64,000 nt of DNA from an uncultured Bacteroidales bacterium (GTDB lineage: Bacteria; Bacteroidota; Bacteroidia; Bacteroidales; Bacteroidaceae). Location of the stretch: positions 1 through 64,000 of the forward strand of contig CALZJF010000010.1 in the NCBI GenBank assembly GCA_945787885.1. Reading direction: 5' to 3'. Below the pieces are notes generated by a model. It searched no databases and was not told the origin of the DNA. It saw only the letters and a program-made list of their open reading frames with translations. A program made the position numbers and the translations under genes. Shown here in pieces: positions 18,540 to 28,004 of the stretch (the stretch's first letter is position 1; the number at the start of each line of letters is the position of its first letter).

Positions 18540-20960
18540 ATGACTCGTATTCTATCGTTTTTACTCCTGCTCCTCCTGTCGGCGACGACGAGCGTGGCAC
18601 AACGCTGCCGCGTGTTCGGCGTCGTGCGCGACCAAGACGGTGCCCCGATTGAGCTGGCAAACGTGCGCATTCCCGGCACTGCCATCGGAACATCGTGCGA
18701 CCTGCAGGGACGCTACTCGCTGACGTTTGAGAGCCGCGATACAGTCGTCGTACAATATTCCATGATTGGCTATGAAACGCGCAAACGAACGCTGAACCAT
18801 CCGCGCGACTCGATACGCATCGACATCATGCTGCCTTCATACGGCACTATGCTCGGAGAGGCCAGCGTCACGGGAACGGGCGTACAGACGGGGACGACGC
18901 AGAAGATTAAGCCCGTAGATACGCACCTCGCTCCATCAACCACGGGCAATGGTGTGGAAGAAATCATCGCCACGCAGGCAGGAGTATCAACGCACAATGA
19001 GCTTTCATCGCAATACAATGTGCGAGGCGGCTCGTTCGATGAGAACTGCGTGTATCTGAACGGAGTGGAGGTTTACCGCCCCATGCTCGTGCGCTCCGGA
19101 CAGCAGGAGGGCCTGTCAGTCATCAACCCTGACATGGTGGAGAGCATTGCCTTTTCAAGCGGCGGCTTCGAGGCGCGCTATGGCGACAAGATGTCGTCCG
19201 TGCTCGACATCACTTACAAACGGCCCACGCGCTTGGAGGCTTCCGTCAGCGCATCGCTGCTGGGAGCCGGAGTCTATGCGGGATGGGGCAACAAGAAACT
19301 TTCGGCAATGACCTCCGTGCGCTATAAGACCACGAGCTACCTGCTGGGATCGTTGGACACCAACGGCGAATATCGTCCGAACTTCCTGGACTATCAGCTG
19401 GTGCTGCAGTTTCATCCCTCGGAACGATGGAGCATGGACTTGATGGGCAATATCTCAAACAATAAATATGAGTTCTGCCCCAAGGAACGCGATACGAAGT
19501 TTGGAACGATGGACAACCCGCGAAGCTTCCGCGTATATTTCGACGGGCAGGAAAAGGACCAGTTTCGCACGCTCTTCGGCAGTGCTACGCTGACGCGCCA
19601 CTTCAATCCGCAGACGTTCGCTGCCCTGCAATTCTCCACATTCACTACGCGCGAACGAGAGACGTACGACATTCAGGGGGAATATTGGCTGCAAGATGCG
19701 GGAACGCAGGAGGAGATGGGCGTGGGAACGTATATGGAACACGCGCGGAATCTGCTCGATGCACGCGTGTTCGACGTGGGACTGCGATTCAGAACCCAAC
19801 TGGCGCAACACACGCTGCAGGCAGGACTGGACTGGCGCAGAGAGGTCGTCAGCGAAAACTCATCGGAATGGGAAATGCGCGATTCCATGGGCTACTCTTT
19901 GCCACACACGCCGAACGAACTGCGACTCATCTACAGTCTGCGCTCTGAGAACGACCTGACGACGAACCGCCTTGAAAGCTATGTGCAGGACACATGGAGG
20001 AAGCACGGCAATGCCGGACTCTTCAATCTGACATACGGCGTGCGCCTGACGTATGGGGCGTTTAACCGCGAGACGCTGGTTTCGCCCAGAGTGTCGCTGG
20101 GATTTCTGCCTGAGAAGAATGACAAATGGACTTTCCGCATCGCCACGGGCCTCTACTATCAGACACCCTTCTACAAGGAACTGCGCGACACGACGCTGAG
20201 AGATGGCACTGCCACCGTGTCCTTCAACAAAAACATCAAAAGCCAACGCTCCTTTCACTTGGTGTTGGGCACGGACTACAACTTCAGAGCGGCTGGGAGG
20301 CCATTCAGGTTTACAGCCGAGACGTACTACAAGCATCTGTCGAACCTCATCCCTTACTCCGTCGATAATGTCCGCGTCGTCTATTACGGCAGAAATATGT
20401 CGAAGGGCTATGCGGCAGGCATCGACCTGAAGATATTCGGAGAATTTGTGCCAGGCACTGACTCGTGGCTGACGTTTTCACTGATGCGGACGAAAGAAAA
20501 ACTGAACGGGCAATGGCTGCCCCGCCCGACTGACCAACGCTACGCCATCAACCTCTACTTCACGGACTATTTCCCCAACACTACGCGATGGTCGTTCACG
20601 CTGAAAGCTGCCGTGGCGGACGGATTGCCCTTCGGACCGACCCACTCCGACCGCTCGGAACATAAATTCCGGGCTCCTGCCTATAAGCGCATCGATGTCG
20701 GACTGAGCTATAAGATTATCGGAAACGACGATGATGCTGCCGAACGAAGGGGAATCAGAAAGTCGTACAGCCGACGCACTGAACGAAGAGGCAGCAAATA
20801 TATCAAAAGCCTCTGGCTGGGACTGGATTGCTTCAACATCATGGGCATCAGCAACGTGAACTCCTACTATTGGGTGACGGACATCACGAACACGCAGTAT
20901 GCCGTCCCGAACTATCTGACGGGCCGTCAGATCAATGCCCGACTCTCACTGAAATTCTGA
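18540..20960 (+). CDS. TonB-dependent outer-membrane receptor
   Basis: This 806-residue protein has a signal peptide (MTRILSFLLLLLLSATTSVA), then a carboxypeptidase-regulatory-like domain (22-100, GVVRDQDGAPIELANVRI), a plug domain (about 115-235, NVRGGSFDENCVYLNGVEVY) and a C-terminal beta-barrel ending in ARLSLKF. No SusD partner is next to it, so the substrate cannot be told from context. The upstream region is repeat B2 and the direct repeat at 18472. Confidence 0.92.
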   Translation: MTRILSFLLLLLLSATTSVAQRCRVFGVVRDQDGAPIELANVRIPGTAIGTSCDLQGRYSLTFESRDTVVVQYSMIGYETRKRTLNHPRDSIRIDIMLPSYGTMLGEASVTGTGVQTGTTQKIKPVDTHLAPSTTGNGVEEIIATQAGVSTHNELSSQYNVRGGSFDENCVYLNGVEVYRPMLVRSGQQEGLSVINPDMVESIAFSSGGFEARYGDKMSSVLDITYKRPTRLEASVSASLLGAGVYAGWGNKKLSAMTSVRYKTTSYLLGSLDTNGEYRPNFLDYQLVLQFHPSERWSMDLMGNISNNKYEFCPKERDTKFGTMDNPRSFRVYFDGQEKDQFRTLFGSATLTRHFNPQTFAALQFSTFTTRERETYDIQGEYWLQDAGTQEEMGVGTYMEHARNLLDARVFDVGLRFRTQLAQHTLQAGLDWRREVVSENSSEWEMRDSMGYSLPHTPNELRLIYSLRSENDLTTNRLESYVQDTWRKHGNAGLFNLTYGVRLTYGAFNRETLVSPRVSLGFLPEKNDKWTFRIATGLYYQTPFYKELRDTTLRDGTATVSFNKNIKSQRSFHLVLGTDYNFRAAGRPFRFTAETYYKHLSNLIPYSVDNVRVVYYGRNMSKGYAAGIDLKIFGEFVPGTDSWLTFSLMRTKEKLNGQWLPRPTDQRYAINLYFTDYFPNTTRWSFTLKAAVADGLPFGPTHSDRSEHKFRAPAYKRIDVGLSYKIIGNDDDAAERRGIRKSYSRRTERRGSKYIKSLWLGLDCFNIMGISNVNSYYWVTDITNTQYAVPNYLTGRQINARLSLKF

Positions 20961-20996
20961 GAGGATGGCATCACGCAACGCTATGTCTGACTAACA

Positions 20997-21050
20997 GCCA
21001 ACAAGAAAAGGGAACACTCTCACGCAAGAGTGTTCCCTTTTCTTGTTGGC
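20997..21050. terminator. Perfect 24-bp hairpin, bidirectional terminator
   Basis: GCCAACAAGAAAAGGGAACA and the rest of the arm pair perfectly over 24 bp around the loop CACGCA. T-rich and A-rich arms on either side suit termination in both directions between the convergent TonB-receptor and plsC genes. Confidence 0.88.
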
Positions 21051-21090
21051 ACAGACAAGGCTGTGCATGAAATTCCGGAATGCCTGACGC

Positions 21091-21852
21091 TCATTGGTCA
21101 GGATTCTCCACCGTGCCTTGATGACGCTCAGGAAGCCCAGACATGATGGCTGCATAACTTTCTTCCATGCAACGCTTCACATTGTCGGCACCTTTGCACG
21201 TGGGGACAATGGGATCATGGACAATGATACGGAGGGGATGGTACGTCACGAAGTTAAAGCCTTTCATTCGGGGCAGGATATCGAAACTTCCGTCAATCGT
21301 TATAGGAACGATGGGCAGTTGCAGCGTATCGGCTAACTGGAAGGCTCCGCGCCGAAAAATGCCCATGTGGCCCGTGAACGTGCGGGCTCCTTCAGGAAAA
21401 ACACAGAGCGACGCACCACCCGTCAGGGCTTTCCTTGCATCGCGCATGGTCTTCACGATGGCATGGCGTGATGACTTATCGACAAAAATAAAGCCTGCTT
21501 TGCGGCAAGCGAAGCCTACGAATGGGATTTTCTCTAAGCTCTTCTTCATCATCCACTTGAACTCGTGGGGCAAGAAACCATAGATTCCGAAAATATCAAA
21601 GGCACCTTGATGATTGGCCACAAAGACGTAGCTCTGCCGACGGTCCAGACGCTCCAAACCTTCCACATGCACGGGCAAGAAAAGCATACGCACCATCGCC
21701 CACGCCCAGAATGGGCCGAAAGTTCGGGCGGCGAAGGATGGGAATCCTATCATCGAAAACACACTGATGAGAATGCACATGACTCCCGTCAGCAGAAGTC
21801 CGAGGGGAAGCACGATGAAGAACTGGTATAACCGATAAATGATAGTTAGCAT
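21091..21852 (-). CDS. plsC: 1-acyl-sn-glycerol-3-phosphate acyltransferase
   Basis: This 253-residue membrane enzyme adds the second acyl chain to lysophosphatidic acid. It has N-terminal hydrophobic segments (6-60), the acyltransferase motif NHQGAFD (80-86, HX4D), and FPEGART (152-158), with the substrate segment GIFRRGAFQLA after it. It is the last gene of the minus-strand group before the hairpin at 20997. Confidence 0.92.
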   Translation of the reverse strand: MLTIIYRLYQFFIVLPLGLLLTGVMCILISVFSMIGFPSFAARTFGPFWAWAMVRMLFLPVHVEGLERLDRRQSYVFVANHQGAFDIFGIYGFLPHEFKWMMKKSLEKIPFVGFACRKAGFIFVDKSSRHAIVKTMRDARKALTGGASLCVFPEGARTFTGHMGIFRRGAFQLADTLQLPIVPITIDGSFDILPRMKGFNFVTYHPLRIIVHDPIVPTCKGADNVKRCMEESYAAIMSGLPERHQGTVENPDQ

Positions 21853-21878
21853 AGTCTATGAAGTTTGTATTTTTTGAT

Positions 21879-22805
21879 TCAGCAACGCCTGCGACTGGCA
21901 AAGAAACGCTGCAAACTCTCTACGGAGCAGTGCCTACGGTGAGCATAATCTGCCAATTGCTCCTGACTGACGTAGCCCACATCAAAATACCGCGCGGCGG
22001 GATGTGCAAAGACAAGCCCGCACGTGGCAGCATGGGGAATCATCATCCCATTCTCCGTCAGCCTGATGCCTATGCTCTCCAAAGGCAAAAGCCTATCGAG
22101 GTCGAAAATCAGACTTTGGTCGGGCATGGAGGGATAGCCTACGGCAGGGCGTACCTCAGTATTGACGGGTTCTGGCTCAAAGCATTTGAGCAATTCGTCA
22201 TGCACTCTGACCGCTGCCGCCTCTGCCAGACGGTCAAAAATGGTCTGGCACATCATTTTTTCATAAACGTCCTCTTCCCCACTTCCCTGTTCCGGGCGAT
22301 GCTGCGGCGTGAGGCGGCGTCGCAAGGCGCGAAGTTGAGGATTGCAACACGGACAAACCTCACTACGATGATAGACGGAGGCGACATCATGAGGGAAATC
22401 TTCGGGCAGACCGGCAGTCGTGGCAAATATTCCTATATACCGTGCGCTCAGGGGAACTGACGTTGCCGTGCGCGGCGCAATGAAATCTGCCAGGCAGAGG
22501 CAGGGTTTCTCCTCGCAAGTATGCTGTTGGCGCAGAAAACAAAGCCTCGCCTCGGGCATTTTTCCATTCGCAGGCAACACCAAGTCATCACCATCGCTCC
22601 ATGCCGAGCGGAGCGTATAGACCGCGCGTGCCGTCGCCCCTTCATCTTGCAGACGACGCAGGACCTTCGCTGCCTCGTCGCAGAGACTCGCAGCCTGCGG
22701 ACAATTATTACGAATGCCCCAAGCAAAGAGGAAGTAAGACCAGTCAATGTCTTTCTCCAATTCCTTGGGGCTATAGTATCTGACATGACGAACGCTATCG
22801 ATCAT
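21879..22805 (-). CDS. Stand-alone MetH reactivation-domain protein
   Basis: The start chosen is MIDSVRHVRYYSPKELEKDI (22805, 308 residues); this overlaps the pyrC stop by 11 bases. The C-terminal half has the B12-dependent methionine synthase activation signatures: RPAVGYPSMPDQS and ENGMMIPHAATCGLVFAHPA. In E. coli this domain is part of MetH and binds S-adenosylmethionine to reactivate cobalamin. In Bacteroidales it is often a separate gene. The N-terminal part (1-130) is less familiar. A partner MetH is not in this window. Confidence 0.85.
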   Translation of the reverse strand: MIDSVRHVRYYSPKELEKDIDWSYFLFAWGIRNNCPQAASLCDEAAKVLRRLQDEGATARAVYTLRSAWSDGDDLVLPANGKMPEARLCFLRQQHTCEEKPCLCLADFIAPRTATSVPLSARYIGIFATTAGLPEDFPHDVASVYHRSEVCPCCNPQLRALRRRLTPQHRPEQGSGEEDVYEKMMCQTIFDRLAEAAAVRVHDELLKCFEPEPVNTEVRPAVGYPSMPDQSLIFDLDRLLPLESIGIRLTENGMMIPHAATCGLVFAHPAARYFDVGYVSQEQLADYAHRRHCSVESLQRFFASRRRC

Positions 22806-24162
22806 TGCGCTTGTAATGGTCCGTCGTAAAGGTAATTTGCATGCCGTGATGGTTCTCGTTAGTGATATGTCCGTTGTGATAGAGCATATATCCATTGACA
22901 TAGGTTCGCAGCACACGCCATTGGAAGACATGCCCCTCCAGCGGACTCCAGTTGCACTTTGAAAGCACCATTCTCGTGGCGAGAGTCCAAGGATTGTTGG
23001 GGCGAACGACTACGAGGTCTGCCATATATCCAGGTCGAATATAGCCACGATTTTCGATACAGAACCGTTCGGCGGGGTGGTGACACATGAGTTCCACCAG
23101 ACGTTCAATGCTCAACACGCCCTGATCCGTCAGTTCGAGCATTGCGCAGAGCGAGAACTGCACCATGGGTATGCCGCTTGCCGCCTTACCCGCCCCACCG
23201 CGTTTGTCTTCGATGGTATGCGGTGCATGGTCTGTTCCTATGCAGTAGATGCGCCCATCGTTGAGAGCTTTGCGCAGTGCGTCGCGGTCAGCCCGCGTTT
23301 TCACTGAGGGATTACATTTTATGCGTGCGCCAAGTCGGGCATAATCTTCATCGCAGAAGAGCAAGTGCGGCAGACACACCTCCGCGGTGATGCGCGTATC
23401 GCCCGGCGTGAAGAGCTCCAGCTCACGCGCGGTAGAGATATGTGCTACGTGCAGACGAGCATTGTGCTCGCGCGCCAGTCGTACCGCCAGTTCCGTACTG
23501 CGATAGCAGCATTCTGCTGAGCGTATGCGCGAATGTTCCGCAATGGGGATTTCGCCGCCAGCATACCTCTCGCGCGCCTCTGTCATGGCTTCATCCACCA
23601 TGTCCGTGTCTTCACAATGCACCATGATGGGCAGCCGGGAATTTTGAAACACGGTGTTCAGCGCCTCTGCATTCTCCACGCGCAGGTTTCCCGTGCTGTT
23701 GCCCATGAAGAGCTTGATGCCCACGGTGAGACGTTTATTGAGCTGATGAATTTCTTCGGCATTGCTGCTGGTAGCCCCGAAGAAGAAGCCATAGTTCACA
23801 TGGCTTTTAGCTTTAGCGATACTGATTTTTTCTTCGAGCGCCTCGCGAGTGGAAGTGGGCGGCACGCAGTTCGGCATATCAAGCACGGTGGTAACACCTC
23901 CGGCTGCTGCCGCTTTGCTCTCCGTGTCAAAGTCCGCCTTGCGCGTCAGCCCAGGGTCGCGGAAATGTACATGGTCGTCGATGATACCAGGCAGGACGTA
24001 GCATCCAGTGGCATCAAACACTTCGTCGGCTGGCAATTCAGGGGTACAGTCATGTCCCTCGAGCACCTCGGCAATTCGTCCGTCGTCAATCACCACACTG
24101 CCTTCGTAGGAGCGGCCTTCATTGACGATGGTGGCATTCAGTATATGTATACGTCTGTGCAT
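22795..24162 (-). CDS. pyrC: Dihydroorotase
   Basis: This 455-residue amidohydrolase catalyses carbamoyl-aspartate cyclisation in pyrimidine synthesis. It has the metal-binding HVH (64-66) in DDHVHFRDPGLT, the nucleotide-proximal GGVTTVLDMPN, HVAHISTARE and IYCIGTDHAPHT near residue 320, all as in the long (class I) dihydroorotases. A candidate -7 box lies 41-48 bases upstream of its ATG. Confidence 0.93.
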   Translation of the reverse strand: MHRRIHILNATIVNEGRSYEGSVVIDDGRIAEVLEGHDCTPELPADEVFDATGCYVLPGIIDDHVHFRDPGLTRKADFDTESKAAAAGGVTTVLDMPNCVPPTSTREALEEKISIAKAKSHVNYGFFFGATSSNAEEIHQLNKRLTVGIKLFMGNSTGNLRVENAEALNTVFQNSRLPIMVHCEDTDMVDEAMTEARERYAGGEIPIAEHSRIRSAECCYRSTELAVRLAREHNARLHVAHISTARELELFTPGDTRITAEVCLPHLLFCDEDYARLGARIKCNPSVKTRADRDALRKALNDGRIYCIGTDHAPHTIEDKRGGAGKAASGIPMVQFSLCAMLELTDQGVLSIERLVELMCHHPAERFCIENRGYIRPGYMADLVVVRPNNPWTLATRMVLSKCNWSPLEGHVFQWRVLRTYVNGYMLYHNGHITNENHHGMQITFTTDHYKRNDR

Positions 24163-24202
24163 AACGTTTGAAGTTTGAAGAAGTTTGTGAATACACTACG
24201 AG

Positions 24203-24210
24203 CAAAGGTA
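24203..24210 (-). promoter_or_regulatory. Candidate -7 box for pyrC
   Basis: TACCTTTG on the minus strand matches TAnnTTTG, 41-48 bases before the pyrC ATG. The surrounding AGCAAAG...CTTTGCT is palindromic (24201-24226). No exact -33 TTTG is visible. Confidence 0.45.
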
Positions 24211-24297
24211 CATTATTTTCTTTGCTCCAACTATGAATTTCCGAAAAAATTAGCTTTCCACCCTATATTTCTGCTTTCTTCCGCCTTAAAAACAAAC

Positions 24298-24346
24298 GAT
24301 TGCTTCCCGTCCCGCCTACAAAAAAAGGGCGGTGCAGAAAGCAATC
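24298..24346 (-). terminator. Hairpin terminator of the glycosyltransferase gene
   Basis: The outer stem GATTGCTT/AAGCAATC and the inner CCGCC/GGGCGG flank an A7 tract; on the minus strand it is followed by GTTTGTTTTT. It lies 28 bases past the stop of the gene at 24374. Confidence 0.6.
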
Positions 24347-24373
24347 ATAGAACGTTATATAGGCGTTGAAAAT

Positions 24374-25126
24374 TTATTTACGCGGACGAATTTGTCCCGT
24401 CATGGAAGCCCAGCGCAGACGCATGACTCCGAAGAGGGCCTCACTGAAGATGCCTCCCGACATCTTGCTCGTTCCCAATTCGCGATTGACGAAGATGACG
24501 GGCACCTCCTTCACACTGTAGCCCAGCGAAAGGGCGGTGAACTTCATCTCTATTTGGAAGGCATATCCCTTGAAGCGAATGGCATCGAGGTCGATGGCAT
24601 TGAGCACCTTACGGGTATAGCAAACGAAGCCCGCTGTTGTATCGCGCAGACGGACGCCAAGTACGGTGCGCACGTATGCCGAGGCATAGTAGCTCATCAG
24701 TACGCGTCCAATGGGCCAATTCACGACATTAACGCCTGTGATGTATCTCGACCCGACGCTGACGTCATGGCCCTCAACGGCGCAAGCGTTGTAGAGTCGT
24801 GGGAGGTCTTTGGGGTCGTGGCTGAAGTCTGCATCCATCTCAAAGATATACTCATAGCCTCGTTCCAACGCCCATCTGAATCCTGCTATATATGCCGTGC
24901 CGAGTCCGAGTTTCCCCGTCCGCTCCACGATGTGCAGCCGTCCGTCAAACTCTTCGGCTATCAGCCGCTTTACTATCTGTGCCGTACCATCTGGGCTACC
25001 ATCGTCAATGACGAGTATTTCAAACTGGTGTCCGTCGGTGTCTAAAGAAAGAACGGCACGGATAATGGCTTCAATGTTCTCTTTCTCATTGTAAGTAGGG
25101 ATAATGACTATGCTATCGCTGTGCAT
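24374..25126 (-). CDS. Polyprenol-phosphate mannosyltransferase-type GT2
   Basis: The start chosen is MHSDSIVIIPTYNEKENIE (25126, 250 residues). It is a GT2 enzyme of the DPM1 type: PTYNEKENIE (10-19), LVIDDGSPDGTAQIV, MDADFSHDPKDLPRL and the SRYITGVNVVNWPIGR motif near 130-145. Enzymes of this type load sugars onto a polyprenyl phosphate carrier at the membrane. The sugar is not determinable from sequence. The upstream 60 codons are not part of the family. Confidence 0.88.
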   Translation of the reverse strand: MHSDSIVIIPTYNEKENIEAIIRAVLSLDTDGHQFEILVIDDGSPDGTAQIVKRLIAEEFDGRLHIVERTGKLGLGTAYIAGFRWALERGYEYIFEMDADFSHDPKDLPRLYNACAVEGHDVSVGSRYITGVNVVNWPIGRVLMSYYASAYVRTVLGVRLRDTTAGFVCYTRKVLNAIDLDAIRFKGYAFQIEMKFTALSLGYSVKEVPVIFVNRELGTSKMSGGIFSEALFGVMRLRWASMTGQIRPRK

Positions 25127-25159
25127 AATGACATAGAATGTTAGAAAGGAGAGACACTC

Positions 25160-25200
25160 ATATATATATATAGGAGAGATACACATATATATTATATATA
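25160..25200. repeat. TA-rich tracts
   Basis: TATATATATATAGGAG at 25163-25178 and ATATATATTATATATAG at 25184-25200 lie between two minus-strand genes. No gene is seen here. Confidence 0.5.
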
Positions 25201-25233
25201 GTCCCCCATCTCAAAAGAAAAAGTTTGCAAGCA

Positions 25234-25277
25234 CGGAGCTGGCGTATGCCACAGTCTGTGCGCACACTCCAGCTCCG
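25234..25277 (-). terminator. Hairpin terminator of the M60 peptidase gene
   Basis: CGGAGCTGG (25234-25242) pairs with CCAGCTCCG (25269-25277). On the minus strand a T-rich run (CTTTTTCTTTT) follows. It lies just past the stop at 25290. Confidence 0.55.
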
Positions 25278-25289
25278 ATGAGAAGTTTA

Positions 25290-27980
25290 TCAGTTGGGTA
25301 TATCAGGCGTGGGGAGAAGACGATCTGTCGAACTCTCGTTGAAGTGGCGGCAGTACATGATGTCGTGAATCATCTCTTCCGTTATGGGCTTGATAGTACC
25401 ATTATCTTCGAGAGCCTTCATGTCAGCCGTAAACTCGTCAAGCATTTCCTCTGTCAGGACGAAGCACTTGTTGCCATAGTCGCCGATACGGTATGCTCCC
25501 GTGCGGAACCATCCCCAACGGTCGAAGAGCGGCAAGAGGTTGTAGCCATAGAGACGGCTGGCCTTTCTGACAAAGTTCATGACGGCAGGCACAGAGTTGT
25601 CATACCACGATGAACCACCCTTGTTCAGATAGTTGTAGCCTCCCGTTTCCTTTGCCCAAATGCTCTCAGGATAGAGCTCCTTGAGCTTGGCGTAGAGCCC
25701 ATCCTTATTATTGTTCTGCGCAGCCGAGACGAGTTCATACTTATCGAAGCCATCCTGCTTTTCCACGGTCGAACCACCGGGGAGCTGCTCATTCTGACGG
25801 AGTGCCTCCAGCACATCAGGATAGAAGTCGTCGTACTTCAGGTAGATGCTGGCATAATTATCGATGAGGATGATAGACGCAAGCATATCGCCGGCACCCG
25901 CCTCGAAGTAGCTGAGCGAACGTCCGGGATTATCGGCATAGTCATACACGAGACTATCCTTTTCAGCAAGGCAGAACGCACGGAGCTTCGAACTATAGCT
26001 GTAAGCATATGAGTTCTGCGAAACATACTTATACATATCCGAACGCCGCTGGCTGTAGGGCTTACCCTCCTTGAAGGTCAGGGCATAGCCGTCGCCGCTG
26101 GTCACAGCCTTATGGTCAGCGAAGAGTTCGCGAACGCGGTTCCAGTTTCCACGGGTATATTTGTAACCCATGTGCTGCGTGTTGTAGTAGGAGAAGATAT
26201 TGTTCGACACTTCGCCCATACCGCTCCAACAGAAATAAGGGAGCATCTGGTGCTGGTGTCCCCACTCATGCGAGAGTCCCCAGATAGCATCGTCGTCGTT
26301 GAGCATCAGTGTCTTGCAACTCAGCACGCGCTGCTCCTGATCATGGTGGAAGCTCACACCGAGTCCGCCCTGGAACATATAATACGTATAGTTCACATAC
26401 GCCATCGTGCGGTTACGCGGTATGCGGTTATATTTCTCCAGTCCGAGGTGTCGCTGTTCCCATACCACGAGCGAGTCGAGCACATTCATAAACTGTCGGT
26501 AGCCAAGGCTCTTACCATCCTTGGCAAGGCAATACTTCGAGAGTCCCTCGCTGGTCCATACGGAGTGAACCTTCTTGCCCAGCACGTCCATACAGATGTT
26601 CTTCGCGTTCTTACAGAGTGCCTGCATCTCCTTGTTCGTCTTCTCGGGCGAGAGATAACCGTTCACCTGACCATTGATGAAGTGAACCTTGATGTCAGGA
26701 TATGACTCAGCGTTGTCGACATAGTAGCAGATATACGCCAGAGCGTCGTAGCCGAAGGTATAGTTGATGACGTTCAGACCATTGCGGAGCGTATAGGCAA
26801 AGTGCTGCGGATTTCCGCCGTCGAAGTTTCCGCCCTCCTTGCCCTCATACCATGCCGTACAGATGAGCTGCACGCTGAGGTCTTCGGGAATGCCCTCAAC
26901 GACGATGGCCTGCTTGCCCTTCGTGATGTTAATACCCGTCACGCCCGCGCGCTGGTCATAGAATTTTCCCGGAGCATTCCAAAGGTCAGAGAGTGTAGTG
27001 ACAGGAGTGTAGCACTGATAGTCAGCGATGCGATACTCCTTGGAATAGGTGCCCTCGAAGAGCTGCGTAGCCAAAGCGCGCACAAAGGGATTTTCCAGTG
27101 CCTCTATGTCGTCTTTCGTCACGCCATCGCGGAGCACGGAATAGAGATCATCGCCGAAGATTTTTATCTCATCGCCCAACGTCTCGTTGTATGCCATGAA
27201 CTGCATCTCGGCGCAGGAGGCAAAGCCTGCACTACCCGATTTGACGATGAACTTCACGGATGCAATGTCGTCGTTCTGCCCATCGGGGAGAACGATGGTG
27301 CTCGTGTTGCCACTGTATTCCCAGTCGTAATCGGCAAACTTGCTATAGGTGTTTGAGCCTTTGTATTTTATCTGCACCTCCACCTTTCCGAAGTTACCGT
27401 TCGTACCGCTCGTACGCGGCACATAGTTGATGTAGTCAATATGCGCGTTGTTGAAGTTGTAAATCAGCGTGACAGGGTTGCTCGCGCTCACGCCGCCAGC
27501 ATAGGAGGAATGGTAGAGCGTATTGGTGTCCTCGTCGAACGACCGCGCGATGCCCTCACCTCCCTGCTCGCTGCTTGCCGAAGCCGACGTCGGCACGATG
27601 CGGAGGTCCATCGGAGCATACTCCACCGACTCGTCGCGCGTCTGCGTCAGCGTCATCACCTGCTTAACGCCCACTTCATCATTGACGAATAGAATCGTGG
27701 CAGTGCGGTCTTCGCCATAATAGTTCTGTCCGAGATGCACATAGACTGAGTTTCCGCGCTTTTCCACGCTTGCCCACTCCACGTCAGAGGTCACTTCATA
27801 GGGGATGTTGGCTTCAATGTTATAGCAAAGCGTGCGCTCCATATAGTTCACCTGCGGATTGTGAGGCACGAGTATCAAAGGTATGTCGGCTTGAGCAGGA
27901 TTTATCGCCGATGCACTTCCCGTGGCTACGGTAAGCCCAAAGAAAAGTGCTGCAATCGTATTGTAAAATATCTTTTTCAT
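25290..27980 (-). CDS. M60-like (mucin-type) metallopeptidase with F5/8-type domain
   Basis: This 896-residue secreted protein has a signal peptide (1-25). A BACON-like beta domain follows (about 35-115), then an F5/8 type C-like lectin domain (about 120-270, VPTSASASSEQGGEGIARSF). The peptidase domain carries LSHEWGHQHQ with H571 and H575, the HExxH zinc motif (gluzincin) of the M60/enhancin family that cleaves mucin-like glycoproteins. The C-terminal part is helical. It lies downstream of the LRR gene by 24 bases, so the two are likely one operon. Confidence 0.88.
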   Translation of the reverse strand: MKKIFYNTIAALFFGLTVATGSASAINPAQADIPLILVPHNPQVNYMERTLCYNIEANIPYEVTSDVEWASVEKRGNSVYVHLGQNYYGEDRTATILFVNDEVGVKQVMTLTQTRDESVEYAPMDLRIVPTSASASSEQGGEGIARSFDEDTNTLYHSSYAGGVSASNPVTLIYNFNNAHIDYINYVPRTSGTNGNFGKVEVQIKYKGSNTYSKFADYDWEYSGNTSTIVLPDGQNDDIASVKFIVKSGSAGFASCAEMQFMAYNETLGDEIKIFGDDLYSVLRDGVTKDDIEALENPFVRALATQLFEGTYSKEYRIADYQCYTPVTTLSDLWNAPGKFYDQRAGVTGINITKGKQAIVVEGIPEDLSVQLICTAWYEGKEGGNFDGGNPQHFAYTLRNGLNVINYTFGYDALAYICYYVDNAESYPDIKVHFINGQVNGYLSPEKTNKEMQALCKNAKNICMDVLGKKVHSVWTSEGLSKYCLAKDGKSLGYRQFMNVLDSLVVWEQRHLGLEKYNRIPRNRTMAYVNYTYYMFQGGLGVSFHHDQEQRVLSCKTLMLNDDDAIWGLSHEWGHQHQMLPYFCWSGMGEVSNNIFSYYNTQHMGYKYTRGNWNRVRELFADHKAVTSGDGYALTFKEGKPYSQRRSDMYKYVSQNSYAYSYSSKLRAFCLAEKDSLVYDYADNPGRSLSYFEAGAGDMLASIILIDNYASIYLKYDDFYPDVLEALRQNEQLPGGSTVEKQDGFDKYELVSAAQNNNKDGLYAKLKELYPESIWAKETGGYNYLNKGGSSWYDNSVPAVMNFVRKASRLYGYNLLPLFDRWGWFRTGAYRIGDYGNKCFVLTEEMLDEFTADMKALEDNGTIKPITEEMIHDIMYCRHFNESSTDRLLPTPDIPN

Positions 27981-28004
27981 TCTATTATCTTCTTTGAAAA
28001 AAGG

